Below are positions 24,642 through 32,987 of a stretch of DNA of 64,000 nt, piece after piece. The notes below the pieces were generated by a model. It was not told where the DNA came from. It saw only the letters and a list, made by a program, of their open reading frames with translations, and ran no database searches. The translations under genes and the position numbers were made by a program. The stretch is from DATATV01 sp035551355 (GTDB lineage: Bacteria; Actinomycetota; Actinomycetes; Mycobacteriales; Pseudonocardiaceae), in assembly GCA_035551355.1 (NCBI GenBank), contig DASZNF010000021.1:62001-126000 (forward strand), in the 5' to 3' direction. Within the stretch, counting starts at the first letter, position 1, and the number at the start of each line of letters is the position of its first letter.

Positions 24642-25811
24642 ATGACGAACTCATTCGATTCACTGGTGGGCCGGGCGGTCGCGCTGCGGCCGCTGCTGCG
24701 GGAGCACGCGCCCACCGCGGACGCCGACCGGCGGCTGACCGACGAGGTGAACACGGCGCTGACCGAGGCCGGTCTCTTCGCGCTGACCAACCCGAAACGC
24801 TTCGGTGGCCAGGAAACCGACCTGCGCACCGTACTCTCGGTGACCGAGGCGCTCGGGGTCGCGGACGGTTCCGCGGCCTGGCTGGTGGCGGTGGGCGCGG
24901 CGGCCGGATGGCTGGCCGGGCAGTTCAGCGAGCAGGCCCGGCAGGAGGTGTTCGGCGCCGCTTCGCCACCCCGCTTTGCCGGTGCCAACACGGAAAACCC
25001 GGCCCGCAAGGTGGACAGCGGGCTGCGGCTGACCGGCCGCTGGGCGTTCTCCTCGGGGGCCGATCGCGCCTCCTGGGCCACCCTCGGCTCCGCGGTGGCC
25101 GACGAGTCCGGCCAGCTCGTCGGGGCGGCGATGTCGCTGGTGCCGGTCGCCGAGCTCACCCTGGAACACACCTGGCGGACCGTGGGCATGCGGGCCACCG
25201 CCAGCGAGACCTGGGTCGCCGACGACGTGTTCGTGCCGGAGTACCGGGTGCTGCCGCTGGACGCGGTCTTCGCCGGGCAGCACCCGTTTCCACTGGAGAC
25301 GCCGATGCACCGGCTGCCGCTGGCCCCGGTGGCCACCCTGCCGCTGCTCGGTCCCATCCTCGGCGCTGCCCGGGCCGCGCTCGATCTCGTCGTGGCCAAG
25401 GCGCCGACCAAGGGTATGCACCACACCTTCTTCGCCCGGCAGACCGATTCGGTCGGCGTGCACATCCAGATCGGCGAGGCGGCCATGAAGCTGGAGAGCG
25501 CCCGGCTGCTCGGTTACGCGGTGGCCGACGAACTCGACGCGGCCGCCGGTCAGGAGGAACCGATGGCCTACCGGCCCCGAGCGCGGATGCGCGCCCAACT
25601 CGCGCACGCCGCCCAGCTGGCCCTGGCCGCGATCGACACGCTGATCAACGTGCACGGCGCAGGTACCTTCGCCGAAGTCAGCAGCCTGCAACAGTTCTGG
25701 CGCGACGCCAACACCGCGGCCCGGCACGCGGCGCTGAATCCGGTGGTCGGCTATGAGGTTCTCGGCAAGGACCTGCTCGGCATCCAGGAGCTGATCAGCC
25801 CGTCGGTGTGA
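24642..25811 (+). CDS. Acyl-CoA dehydrogenase-fold flavin-dependent monooxygenase
   Basis: A 389-aa protein with the acyl-CoA dehydrogenase fold: N-terminal helices (LRPLLREHAPTADADRRLTDE), central barrel (LTGRWAFSSGADRASWATLG, WRTVGMRATASETWVADDVFVPEYR) and C-terminal four-helix bundle. The sequence GMRATASE and the lack of the catalytic glutamate of dehydrogenases point to the two-component hydroxylase group (HsaA, DszC, kijanose KijD3-like) that uses FMNH2 or FADH2 from a separate reductase. AAGGA precedes ATG at 24642; a longer upstream frame lacks similarity. The substrate is unknown; no reductase gene is adjacent. Confidence 0.82.
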   Translation: MTNSFDSLVGRAVALRPLLREHAPTADADRRLTDEVNTALTEAGLFALTNPKRFGGQETDLRTVLSVTEALGVADGSAAWLVAVGAAAGWLAGQFSEQARQEVFGAASPPRFAGANTENPARKVDSGLRLTGRWAFSSGADRASWATLGSAVADESGQLVGAAMSLVPVAELTLEHTWRTVGMRATASETWVADDVFVPEYRVLPLDAVFAGQHPFPLETPMHRLPLAPVATLPLLGPILGAARAALDLVVAKAPTKGMHHTFFARQTDSVGVHIQIGEAAMKLESARLLGYAVADELDAAAGQEEPMAYRPRARMRAQLAHAAQLALAAIDTLINVHGAGTFAEVSSLQQFWRDANTAARHAALNPVVGYEVLGKDLLGIQELISPSV

Positions 25812-25815
25812 CGGT

Positions 25816-25852
25816 CCGGGGATGCCGACCGGTCACCGGTCGGCATCCCCGG
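25816..25852. terminator. Bidirectional hairpin between convergent genes
   Basis: A perfect inverted repeat with 17-bp arms (left arm CCGGGGATGCCGACCGG) and loop TCA fills the gap between the flavin monooxygenase stop and the AraC stop. Confidence 0.9.
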
Positions 25853-25853
25853 C

Positions 25854-26798
25854 TCAACGGCCCGAACGCAAGGTGCGCAACGGGGTTTCGCCGTACTGGG
25901 CCTCGTGCGCGGCGGCAAACCGGCCCAGGTGGCCGAAACCCCAGCGCCGCGCGATCGCGGCCACGCTGTCGGTGTGCGGGTCCGCGGCGCGCAGGTCGTC
26001 GTGGGCGCGGCGCAATCGCACGGTACGCAGGTAGGCCATCGGCGAAACCCCTTGGTGCTGCTGGAATCCGCTCTGCAAGGTCCGCACGCCGACCGTGCAC
26101 CGCCGGGCCAGGGAGGCCACGGTCCACGGCACGGCCGGATCGGTTTCCATCAGTTCGATCGCGGTCCGGATCGCCTGCGGCCGCGGACGGGGCGCAGGTC
26201 GAGCCAGCGCCTCGGAGTAGGAATGCCGGACCGCGAACAGGAATCCGGTCACCACGCTCTCGGCCAGCGGAGCGGACACCGCCGCCTGGGACAGCAGACC
26301 GTCCGGCGCGGCCAGCTGGCGGTTGATCTGCGCCACGAAATCCACCCAGCTTCGGGCGTGCGGATCGGCGGTGGGCATGGCCAGGTCGAACCGGATATCG
26401 GCGGCCGGTTGCTCCCCCAGCAACGCGCTCAACGCGGAGTCGACCGCATTCCGCGGCAGGATCACGGCCAGCGACCGGGTCCCGGCCGCCCAGTGGCCCC
26501 GGACCGGACCGGCGCCCGGCTGGTAGACGGCGGCCGCCTCGCGGGTGGCGACCAGCTCGGTGCCGCGATGGTGGGATGCCAGCCGGCCGGTCACCGGTAG
26601 ATGGACGTAGTAGTGGGAACCGACATCGTCGAATGCCATCCGCGATTCGGTGTGCAGCACGGAGCTGATCAGCTCGACGTCCCCGAACTGCCGGAACCGG
26701 GCGGTCACCAGCAGTTCGTCGGCGACGGTCTTGGCCTCGTCGATGGTGGCGGCACGAGCGCTGCGCACCGAATTCACCGAAACCCCAGCGATCCCCAT
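25854..26798 (-). CDS. AraC family transcriptional regulator
   Basis: About 314 aa from the ATG at 26798; a GTG at 26777 preceded by GGGG, or more upstream codons to 26915, are alternatives. The N-terminal 180 residues match the AraC-binding-like domain 2 (ISSVLHTESRMAFDDVGSHYYVHLPVTGRL), and the C-terminal 100 carry the double helix-turn-helix (WTVASLARRCTVGVRTLQSGFQQHQGVSPMAYLRTVRLRRAHDDLR ... VAAIARRWGFGHLGRFAAAHEAQYGETP). It belongs to the group that activates oxygenase or catabolic genes and faces the flavin monooxygenase, its most obvious candidate target. Confidence 0.88.
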   Translation of the reverse strand: MGIAGVSVNSVRSARAATIDEAKTVADELLVTARFRQFGDVELISSVLHTESRMAFDDVGSHYYVHLPVTGRLASHHRGTELVATREAAAVYQPGAGPVRGHWAAGTRSLAVILPRNAVDSALSALLGEQPAADIRFDLAMPTADPHARSWVDFVAQINRQLAAPDGLLSQAAVSAPLAESVVTGFLFAVRHSYSEALARPAPRPRPQAIRTAIELMETDPAVPWTVASLARRCTVGVRTLQSGFQQHQGVSPMAYLRTVRLRRAHDDLRAADPHTDSVAAIARRWGFGHLGRFAAAHEAQYGETPLRTLRSGR

Positions 26799-27004
26799 GC
26801 GGGGGACACGGATATCCGCCCGATTCGGCCGGGGCACCGCGGTGTGCGATACACCACACCAACGATTCAATAGCGGGGTTATCAGTGTCATGGCAGCAAT
26901 GTCTGTCCGGTTCATGCCGTACGGGGCTGTTCATCCGCGGTGGGTATTCCCCAACGGTGCCATGCAAGCAGTGGTGTCAGCACCTCTGGCGGCGTAAGGT
27001 CCCA

Positions 27005-27020
27005 CCTGACAGACGTCAGG
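27005..27020. promoter_or_regulatory. Inverted repeat upstream of the ClpX-type zinc-finger gene
   Basis: CCTGAC-AGAC-GTCAGG lies 37 bp before the ATG at 27057, and a third CCTGAC follows at 27026. It could be an operator; the binding protein is unknown. Confidence 0.4.
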
Positions 27021-27056
27021 GACAGCCTGACAAGTTGCCTTCCCCCAGGAGCCACC

Positions 27057-27446
27057 ATGACCAGTGAAACGCAGGCCGCCGCGACGGCGATCCAGGTGCG
27101 CTGCTCGTTCTGCGCCAAGCCGAGCTCGGACGTCGAGAAGATCATCGCCGGGCCCGGCGTGTATATCTGCAACCAGTGCGTCGGGCTGTGTCACGACATT
27201 CTCCAGGCCGAGAAGCAGAAGCCGGGTGATCCGGGAACGCAATTGCCTTCCTGGGGGGAATCGATGACCGACGAGCAGCTCCTGGATCTGCTTCCTCGGA
27301 TCGCCGCGGTCGGCGCGCAGACCGAGGCGAGCCTCCAGCGGCTGGTCACCGCCTTGCGCGAGCGAAGGGTGACCTGGGTGCGTATCGGCGCCGCCCTTCA
27401 GATCACCCGCCAGTCCGCGTGGGAGCGGTTCTCCGGAGAGGAGTAG
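27057..27446 (+). CDS. ClpX-type C4 zinc-finger protein with a C-terminal helix-turn-helix-like region
   Basis: A 129-aa protein. Residues 16-41 form the zinc-binding domain of ClpX (CSFC ... CNQC, cysteines 16, 19, 38, 41) without the AAA+ part. A linker follows, then residues 72-129 (LLDLLPRIAAVGAQTEASLQRLV, VTWVRIGAALQITRQSAWERF) resemble a helix-turn-helix: WxxIGxALxITRQSAWERF. Stand-alone ClpX-ZF proteins are common in actinomycetes. The combination suggests a DNA-binding factor with a protein- or adaptor-binding zinc domain. AGGAG precedes the start. Confidence 0.82.
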   Translation: MTSETQAAATAIQVRCSFCAKPSSDVEKIIAGPGVYICNQCVGLCHDILQAEKQKPGDPGTQLPSWGESMTDEQLLDLLPRIAAVGAQTEASLQRLVTALRERRVTWVRIGAALQITRQSAWERFSGEE

Positions 27447-27572
27447 CCCGGCGTGATCACACCAGCCCGCGGAGGCTGAAGCGCACCCCCGGCACTTGCC
27501 GCGGCCGAACTGCTGGCCCCCTACGCCCGGCGGTTCCGCACCTCGGCCCGCTGACCTCATCGGTGGACGCGG

Positions 27573-28340
27573 TCAGTAGCCGGAGAACAGTCGGCGCACC
27601 CGGATCGCGTCGTCGTGATCGCCGACCGTCCGCAGTCGCACCGCGGGCGCCGGGGTGCGACCCCACAGCATCAGCAGCCGCGCGGCCGGATCGCCCACCA
27701 CCGTGGGCTCGCCGCCGGGTTCGGTGAGCGTCAGGCTCGGGCCGTTGCCGTCGACCGTCACCAGCAGGTCCTGCTGGCCGTCGCTGCGCACCCGGGCCGA
27801 CAGGGCACGGCCTTCGGCGGCGTCGCGGGCCATGCCGCGGCCGCACAGCGGGCCGGCGCCGACCGCCCCGATCGAATGCTCGAGCAACTTCGGCCGGCTC
27901 AGCAACCGCCAGCTGGTCTCGTCGTCGCCGAGCATGTCCCAGCGGTGCAGCGCGCATTCGTTGCGCAGGTGCGAGGTGAACGCGTCGATCCGCATGGTCC
28001 GGCCGGTCCAGGCCAGGGCCGCGTCCGGTTCGGTGGCCAGCACCTCGGTCACCGACGACCGCATGTCCTGCTCGCCCCGCTCGACCGCGCGCAACAGCCG
28101 CGCCGGCGGCAGTGCGCGGAACTCCGGTTCGCGCTCCTCGAACGTGCGGGTCGAGGTCAGCGGACTCCCCGCCTGATAGGCCCGCACGTGCCGGATCACC
28201 TCCTCGAACGCGCCGGCGAGGTGCGCGCCGAGGTCGTGCACCGTCCACCCCTCACACGCCGTCAGCGCGCCGGGCGACTGATCCTGCAGCGCGGTGAGGA
28301 ACGCCTCGGCCTCGATCGGCCGTTCGTCGGCTGCCGTCAC
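27573..28340 (-). CDS. Maleylpyruvate isomerase-like, mycothiol-dependent family (DinB fold)
   Basis: A 255-aa protein starting at GTG after GGGAGG. The N-terminal DinB-like four-helix domain shows LTACEGWTVHDLGAHLAGAFEEVIRHV, DAFTSHLRNECALHRWDMLGD (metal-binding His residues) and the C-terminal SCP2-like domain shows LLVTVDGNGPSLTLTEPGG and VGDPAARLLMLWGR. This architecture (TIGR03083 type) is found in mycothiol-dependent isomerases and S-transferases, and many members have no known substrate. Preceded by a possible short remnant at 27470-27555, otherwise alone. Confidence 0.82.
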   Translation of the reverse strand: MTAADERPIEAEAFLTALQDQSPGALTACEGWTVHDLGAHLAGAFEEVIRHVRAYQAGSPLTSTRTFEEREPEFRALPPARLLRAVERGEQDMRSSVTEVLATEPDAALAWTGRTMRIDAFTSHLRNECALHRWDMLGDDETSWRLLSRPKLLEHSIGAVGAGPLCGRGMARDAAEGRALSARVRSDGQQDLLVTVDGNGPSLTLTEPGGEPTVVGDPAARLLMLWGRTPAPAVRLRTVGDHDDAIRVRRLFSGY

Positions 28341-28485
28341 GTACTGCCTCCCGATCGTGCTCGCCGGACACGGCCACGCTAAGGCGGCAATGGTTCGGCG
28401 GCGGCCGAAGCGTGCCTTGATCCCCCCAACCCACGTTTTTCCTGGACAATGATCACCAGGACGGGCCGCGAGGAAGGCGAGGGTC

Positions 28486-29343
28486 ATGGCGGACGGGCAG
28501 ACCGGGGAGCCGGACAGCACGGCGGTGCGCGTCGCCCTGTGGCGGGCGCTGCACGTGCGGATCGATCCGCCGCCGCACGTGCTGGCCGACGAGATCGGCC
28601 TGCGGATGGTGGCGCCCGACGAGGGCTGGCGGGACCGCCCGGACATGGACCCACGGGCCACCAGCGGTTTCCGCGCGGCGATCGTGGCCCGGGCGCGGTT
28701 CATCGAGGATCTGGTGACCGAACAGGCCGAACGCGGCGTGGACCAGTACGTCATCCTGGGCGCGGGCCTGGACACCTTCGCCCAGCGCCGGCCGGAGGTC
28801 GCCGCCGGACTGCGAATCTTCGAGATCGACCAGCCGGACACCTCGGCCTGGAAACGGCGGCGGCTGACCGAGCTCGGCTATGCCGTTCCCGAGTCGCTTC
28901 GTTTGGTGCCAGTGGATTTCGAGGCCGGACAGTCCTGGCGGGAGCAGCTGATCACCGCCGGTTTCGACCCGACCCGGCCCGCGGTCGTGGTGTCGACCGG
29001 GGTCTCCATGTACCTCACGAAGGACGCCACCACAGCCATGCTGCGCGAGATCGCCGGATTCGCGCCCGGTTCGACGCTGGCCCTGACCTTCCTGCTGCCG
29101 GCCGAACTGCTCGACGACACCGACCGGCCCGGACTGCGGGCCAGCAAGGCGGGCGCGCAGTCCTCCGGCACGCCGTTCGTCAGCTTCTACACTCCGCCGG
29201 AAATGCTGGCGCTGGCCCGGGAAGCCGGTTTCGCCGACGTCCGGCACGTGCCGGGAAAGTCGTTGGGCGAGCGCTATTTCCGCGACCGGGCCGATGGTCT
29301 CCGACCGTCCAGCGGCGAGGACTTCCTGCTGGCCACCAGCTGA
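28486..29343 (+). CDS. SAM-dependent methyltransferase, leucine carboxyl methyltransferase (TIGR00027) type
   Basis: A 285-aa class I methyltransferase. The family marks are ARARFIEDLVTEQAERGVDQYVILGAGLDTFAQR (SAM-binding GxGLDTFA), FEIDQPDTSAWKRRRL (acidic end of strand 2 with the DxPxxxxxK motif), LVPVDFEAGQSW and VVSTGVSMYLTKDATTAML. These proteins methylate carboxyl or hydroxyl groups of small natural products or polyketides. It is 42 bp upstream of a cysteine desulfurase on the same strand; whether they cooperate is not clear. Confidence 0.88.
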   Translation: MADGQTGEPDSTAVRVALWRALHVRIDPPPHVLADEIGLRMVAPDEGWRDRPDMDPRATSGFRAAIVARARFIEDLVTEQAERGVDQYVILGAGLDTFAQRRPEVAAGLRIFEIDQPDTSAWKRRRLTELGYAVPESLRLVPVDFEAGQSWREQLITAGFDPTRPAVVVSTGVSMYLTKDATTAMLREIAGFAPGSTLALTFLLPAELLDDTDRPGLRASKAGAQSSGTPFVSFYTPPEMLALAREAGFADVRHVPGKSLGERYFRDRADGLRPSSGEDFLLATS

Positions 29344-29385
29344 AGCCGAGGACGGATTCCTCCTCCCGACCACTGGAGATTTCGC

Positions 29386-30576
29386 GTGACCGCACACTCC
29401 CCTGCGCATCCCGGCCTGGCCGGTGGGCCGGTGTACCTGGACTACAACGCGACCACGCCGGTCGATCCGCGGGTCACCGAGGCGGCCTTGCCGTACTGGA
29501 CGGAATTCTTCGGCAATCCCTCCAGCGATCACCCCTACGGCGACCGACCGCGCCGTGCCCTGGCCGAGTCGCGCGGACAGGTGGCCGCGCTGATCGGCGC
29601 GCAGGCCAGGGAGATGGTGTTCACCGCGTCCGGTTCGGAGGCGAACCTGTTGGCACTGCGCGGTTGGGTGCTCGCCGCGGACAATCCGGACACCCACCTG
29701 ATCGTGCCGGGCACCGAACATCCCGCGGTGCTGGAAACCGCCCGCGCGCTGCACCGTCTGCACGGCACTCGCGTCACCGTGCTCCCGGTCGACCCGGACG
29801 GTCTGGTCGCGCCCGCCGCGTTGGAAGCGGCCCTCACCGAAGCACCGGCAGCCGGCCGGACACTGGTGTCGATCATGGCCGCCAACAACGAAACCGGCGC
29901 CCGCCAGCCGATCGGCGAACTGGCCGGACTGGCGCACGCGCACGGCGCGCTGGTGCACTGCGACGCCGCACAGGTGTGCGGCAAGATCCCGGTCGACGTC
30001 CGGGAACTCGGCGTCGATCTGCTCACCCTCGTCGGGCACAAGATGTACGCCCCGCGTGGCGCGGCCGCGCTGTACGTGCGGACCGGGGTCGCGCTGGAAC
30101 CGGTGATCTACGGCGGCGGACAGGAACGCGGACTACGGGCCGGGACCGAGAACGTGGCCCTCGCCGTCGCCCTGGGAACCGCGGCCCAGCTCGCCGCCGA
30201 CGAGCTGGAAACCGGCTTCCCGCAACGCATCGGCGCCCTCCGCGACGAACTGCACCGGCGACTGGCCGAGGCCCTGCCCGGCCGGGTGCGGCTCAACGGT
30301 CCGGCCGCGCCCGGCCGGCGGTTGCCCAACACGCTCAACATCAGCATCGAGGGCACGCGCGGCCACGAGGTGCTCGCCACCACCCCAGCGATCGCCGCGT
30401 CCACCGGATCGGCCTGCCACAGCGGCGTGCACACGCCGTCGCCGGTGCTGACCGCGATGGGCGTACCGCCGGAGCGCGCACTCGGCGCGCTGCGCCTGAC
30501 CCTCGGCCGCTGGAGCACCCAGGACGACATCGACATCGCCGTGCCCGCCCTCGTCGACGCGGTCAATATCCGTTAG
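29386..30576 (+). CDS. Cysteine desulfurase (NifS/IscS-like, class V aminotransferase)
   Basis: A 396-aa PLP enzyme. YLDYNATTPVDPRV starts the fold; ASGSEANLLALRG binds PLP phosphate; the PLP lysine is K219 in LVGHKMYAPRG; and the persulfide cysteine is C344 in STGSACHSG. GQERGLRAGTENV is also conserved. It removes sulfur from cysteine for Fe-S cluster, tRNA or thio-cofactor assembly. GTG start follows GGAG. No iscU, sufB or tRNA thiolase gene is near, so its sulfur acceptor is unknown. The stop codon TAG lies inside the first copy of a 19-bp tandem repeat. Confidence 0.9.
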   Translation: MTAHSPAHPGLAGGPVYLDYNATTPVDPRVTEAALPYWTEFFGNPSSDHPYGDRPRRALAESRGQVAALIGAQAREMVFTASGSEANLLALRGWVLAADNPDTHLIVPGTEHPAVLETARALHRLHGTRVTVLPVDPDGLVAPAALEAALTEAPAAGRTLVSIMAANNETGARQPIGELAGLAHAHGALVHCDAAQVCGKIPVDVRELGVDLLTLVGHKMYAPRGAAALYVRTGVALEPVIYGGGQERGLRAGTENVALAVALGTAAQLAADELETGFPQRIGALRDELHRRLAEALPGRVRLNGPAAPGRRLPNTLNISIEGTRGHEVLATTPAIAASTGSACHSGVHTPSPVLTAMGVPPERALGALRLTLGRWSTQDDIDIAVPALVDAVNIR

Positions 30577-30611
30577 ACAGCAACAGAACCCGTAGACAGC
30601 AACAGAACCCG
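30574..30611. repeat. Exact 19-bp tandem duplication at the cysteine desulfurase stop
   Basis: TAGACAGCAACAGAACCCG occurs twice head to tail (30574-30592, 30593-30611). The first copy contains the stop codon of the desulfurase, so the duplication reproduced the stop. Confidence 0.9.
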
Positions 30612-30649
30612 CAAGATCGCTTCAGCCGCAAGGGTTTTCGCCGAAGCTT

Positions 30650-31029
30650 CTGCCTCGCAACGATTTTCAGGCTTCGGCGGTGGCCCGGGGTCAGCAGGCC
30701 GGGAAGGTCGGCCACACTGTCCAGGACATGCGTGGGCCCGGCGGCGGTCAGGGTCGGCTCGGCGACGTGGCCGGTGCGTACCGCGATCACCAGCCCGGCC
30801 CCGGCGTGCCGGCCCGCCTGGACGTCCCCACCGCGTCGCCTGCGTCCGCGCCGGACCCGGTGAGCAGGGCGTGGATCGCCTCGCGCTTATCCGCGCCCAT
30901 CCACGCTTCGATCTGGGCCGGGGTCGGGTCGCCGCCCGCGGCGCGCACCGCCTCGGCCAGGACCCGGTACACCGTGCCCTCTTCGTCCACTGTGGTCCCG
31001 GCGATGTCCAGAACCGCGAGTTCGATCAC
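30650..31029 (-). pseudogene. Phosphonatase-like HAD hydrolase with internal deletion
   Basis: From GTG at 31029 (AGGAGA 8 nt before) the frame reads IELAVLDIAGTTVDEEGTVY, the HAD motif I with DIAGTT of phosphonatase-like enzymes, and continues to GADKREAIHALLTGSG. It then jumps to the C-terminal part, with a one-base shift near 30820: DVQAGRHAGAGLVIAVRTGH and GPTHVLDSVADLPGLL. The cap and motifs II-III, about 120 residues, are missing. The tail runs into unrelated sequence without a proper stop. The stretch 31030-31259 holds only an uncertain minus-strand frame (FLDFPASSAGDVFEYSDN). Confidence 0.75.
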
Positions 31030-31259
31030 GATGCCGTCTCCTGTGCATTGGTCGCCGCGTCCGGGAGTGCGTACGGACCAGCGATGGCCGGCCCTCCGGG
31101 GCGTTGTCGATGGTGAAAGTGATGCGGTCGGGCCGGTGGCGGTTGTCGGAGTACTCGAACACGTCGCCGGCCGAACTCGCCGGAAAGTCCAGGAATCCGC
31201 CGATTCCAGAGTCAGGATGCGCCACGAACCGATGGCACGACAAGGCGTTTCCCCGACGG

Positions 31260-32192
31260 TCAGGCGAATCGGCGCAGCGCGGTCTCCCTGTCCATGTGCG
31301 ACAGCTTTTCCGGGTTGCGCACCGCGTAGAGCCCGGTGATCAGCCCGTCGTCGATGCGCAGTGCCAACACGGTGTCGACCTGCCCGTCGAACCGCAGAAC
31401 CAGCGCAGGCCACCCGTTTACCTGCGCGGTCCGCAGCGACGCCACATCGATCTGCCGCAACCCGACGCCCAGCGCCCGAGCCACTTTCTCCGCGCCCACG
31501 ACCGGCCGCAGCACCGCCTGCTTGATCCCCCCGCCGTCGCCCACGAAGACGACATCGGGCGCGAGAATGTCCAGCAGCCCTTGAAGATCGCCGGTATCGG
31601 CCGCCCGCCGAAACGCGTCCAACGCCTGCCGGGTCTGGTCCGCCGACACCACCCCACGCGGCCGCCGCGCCGCGACGTGGGCCCGGGCCCGGTGCACGAT
31701 CTGCCGTACCGCGGCCGGGCTCTTGTCCACGGCCCGGGCGACCTCGTCGTACTCGACGGCGAACACCTCGCGCAACACGAACACCGCCCGCTCGGTCGGT
31801 GTGAGCGTTTCCAGCACGAGCAGCATCGCCATCGACACGCTGTCCGCCAGCTCGACGTCCTCGGCCACGTCGGGCGTGGTCAGCAGGGGCTCGGGCAGCC
31901 AGGAGCCCACGTAGGACTCCTTCCGGCGGCCGAGCGTCCGCAGCCGAGCCAGGGCCTGCCGCGTGGTGATCCGCACCAGATAGGCCCGCCGGTCCCGCAC
32001 GATGTCCAGGTCGACACCGGCCCACCGCAACCAGGTCTCCTGCAGCACGTCCTCGGCGTCGGCGGCCGATCCGAGCAGCTCGTAGGCGACGGTGAACAGC
32101 AGGTTGCGGTGCCCGAGAAACGACTCGGTGGCCGCATCCGGGCTGTCGTGTCCCCCGCTCCCGTCGGGCGCGGTCTGCGATGTGCCGGCCAT
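31260..32192 (-). CDS. ECF41-type RNA polymerase sigma factor with SnoaL-like extension
   Basis: A 310-aa sigma factor. Region 2 (FLGHRNLLFTVAYELLGSAADAEDVLQETWLRW), region 4 (ETLTPTERAVFVLREVFAVEYDEVARAVDKSPAAVRQIVHRARAHV) and a C-terminal NTF2/SnoaL-like domain (AFRRAADTGDLQGLLDILAPDVVFVGDGG) end with the ECF41 mark NPEKL. In ECF41 the extension replaces a separate anti-sigma factor and tunes activity. I start at 32192, with GAGGAG before it, not at the upstream codon 32225. It is divergent from its characteristic partner, an AhpD/carboxymuconolactone decarboxylase-type gene. Confidence 0.9.
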   Translation of the reverse strand: MAGTSQTAPDGSGGHDSPDAATESFLGHRNLLFTVAYELLGSAADAEDVLQETWLRWAGVDLDIVRDRRAYLVRITTRQALARLRTLGRRKESYVGSWLPEPLLTTPDVAEDVELADSVSMAMLLVLETLTPTERAVFVLREVFAVEYDEVARAVDKSPAAVRQIVHRARAHVAARRPRGVVSADQTRQALDAFRRAADTGDLQGLLDILAPDVVFVGDGGGIKQAVLRPVVGAEKVARALGVGLRQIDVASLRTAQVNGWPALVLRFDGQVDTVLALRIDDGLITGLYAVRNPEKLSHMDRETALRRFA

Positions 32193-32231
32193 GGGTGGCT
32201 CCTCACGCGGTGGGACAGGTGTCACCCATCA

Positions 32232-32258
32232 GATGCCGGATCTTGCCACGGTGTGACA
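32232..32258 (-). promoter_or_regulatory. ECF41-type promoter of the sigma factor gene
   Basis: On the minus strand TGTCACA (32258-32252), a 16-nt spacer and CATC (32235-32232). TGTCACA is the known ECF41 -35 motif; the -10 normally reads CGTC. It lies about 40 bp before the start codon, implying autoregulation. Confidence 0.75.
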
Positions 32259-32292
32259 CCTCCCGATTGTGGCCCACGCCACTCGGCCACGC

Positions 32293-32319
32293 TGTCACGG
32301 CGAGCGGGTGACCCGCATC
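32293..32319 (+). promoter_or_regulatory. ECF41-type promoter of the AhpD-like gene
   Basis: TGTCACG (32293-32299), a 16-nt spacer and CATC (32316-32319). The architecture is identical to the divergent minus-strand promoter, with a suitable distance to the ATG at 32361. Confidence 0.75.
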
Positions 32320-32360
32320 TGGTGTGCATCGGCTGCACCCACCCGAGTGAGGAAGAAATC

Positions 32361-32846
32361 ATGGAACACCGCTTCAACCTGTTCGAGAACGAGATCGCCG
32401 CGAAGTTCGCCAAGCGATTCGCCAACGCCAGCCTGGTGATCCACCAGTCGCCACTGCCCAATGCCCTGCAGGAATTGTTGTCGCTACGGGCCAGCCAGAT
32501 CAACGGCTGCGGGTGGTGCGTCGACATGCACACCAAGGAAGCCGCGGCGGCCGGCGAGACCGCGACCCGGCTCAACCTGGTCGCGGCGTGGCGCGAGTCG
32601 ACCGTGTTCACCGAGGCCGAACAGGCGGCGCTGGCCCTGGCCGAGGAAGGCACCCGAATGGGCGACGCCCGCCACGGCGTGTCCGATGAGACGTGGGCTG
32701 AGGTCCGCAAGCACTACGACGACGACCAGCTTGCCGCCCTGGTCTGCCTGGTCGCGATGATCAACGCCGCCAACCGGCTTGCCGTGATCGTCCACCAGAA
32801 GGGCGGCTCATACGAGGCGGGTATGTTCGCGGCCGCGGTCAGTTGA
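32361..32846 (+). CDS. Carboxymuconolactone decarboxylase / AhpD-like alkylhydroperoxidase
   Basis: A 161-aa all-helical protein with the AhpD signature SLRASQINGCGWCVDMHTKEA: C50-x-x-C53 and H57. The pair forms a redox disulfide that reduces peroxides using a thiol such as mycothiol or lipoyl protein. Genes of this family are the standard targets of ECF41 sigma factors and face them, exactly as here. GAGGAAG precedes the ATG. The shared promoter layout suggests joint induction, probably by oxidative or thiol stress. Confidence 0.9.
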   Translation: MEHRFNLFENEIAAKFAKRFANASLVIHQSPLPNALQELLSLRASQINGCGWCVDMHTKEAAAAGETATRLNLVAAWRESTVFTEAEQAALALAEEGTRMGDARHGVSDETWAEVRKHYDDDQLAALVCLVAMINAANRLAVIVHQKGGSYEAGMFAAAVS

Positions 32847-32876
32847 GCGTCCCGGCGAGCTGAGCGTCGCCGCAGC

Positions 32877-32909
32877 CCGGTCCGATCGAAGCCCATTCGA
32901 TCGGACCGG
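32877..32909 (+). terminator. Hairpin after the AhpD-like gene
   Basis: Arms CCGGTCCGATCGAA and TTCGATCGGACCGG are perfect, with loop GCCCA, 30 bp after the stop and before the convergent binding-protein gene. Confidence 0.88.
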
Positions 32910-32987
32910 CTCTCCGCGCCCGTCACCGAGATCCGAAAACCATCTCCGTGGCAAATTCCGTGCCGCCGCGCGAGGTCGGCTGAGTGA

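Noticed and set aside
27470..27555. Short plus-strand frame with AELLAPYARRF
   Set aside because: Codon bias is suggestive of a gene tail, but it is only about 25 codons and matches no family I can name.
31030..31259. Minus-strand frame with FLDFPASSAGDVFEYSDN upstream of the phosphonatase remnant
   Set aside because: Coding-like for about 55 codons but without a convincing start or family; mentioned with the pseudogene rather than as a gene.
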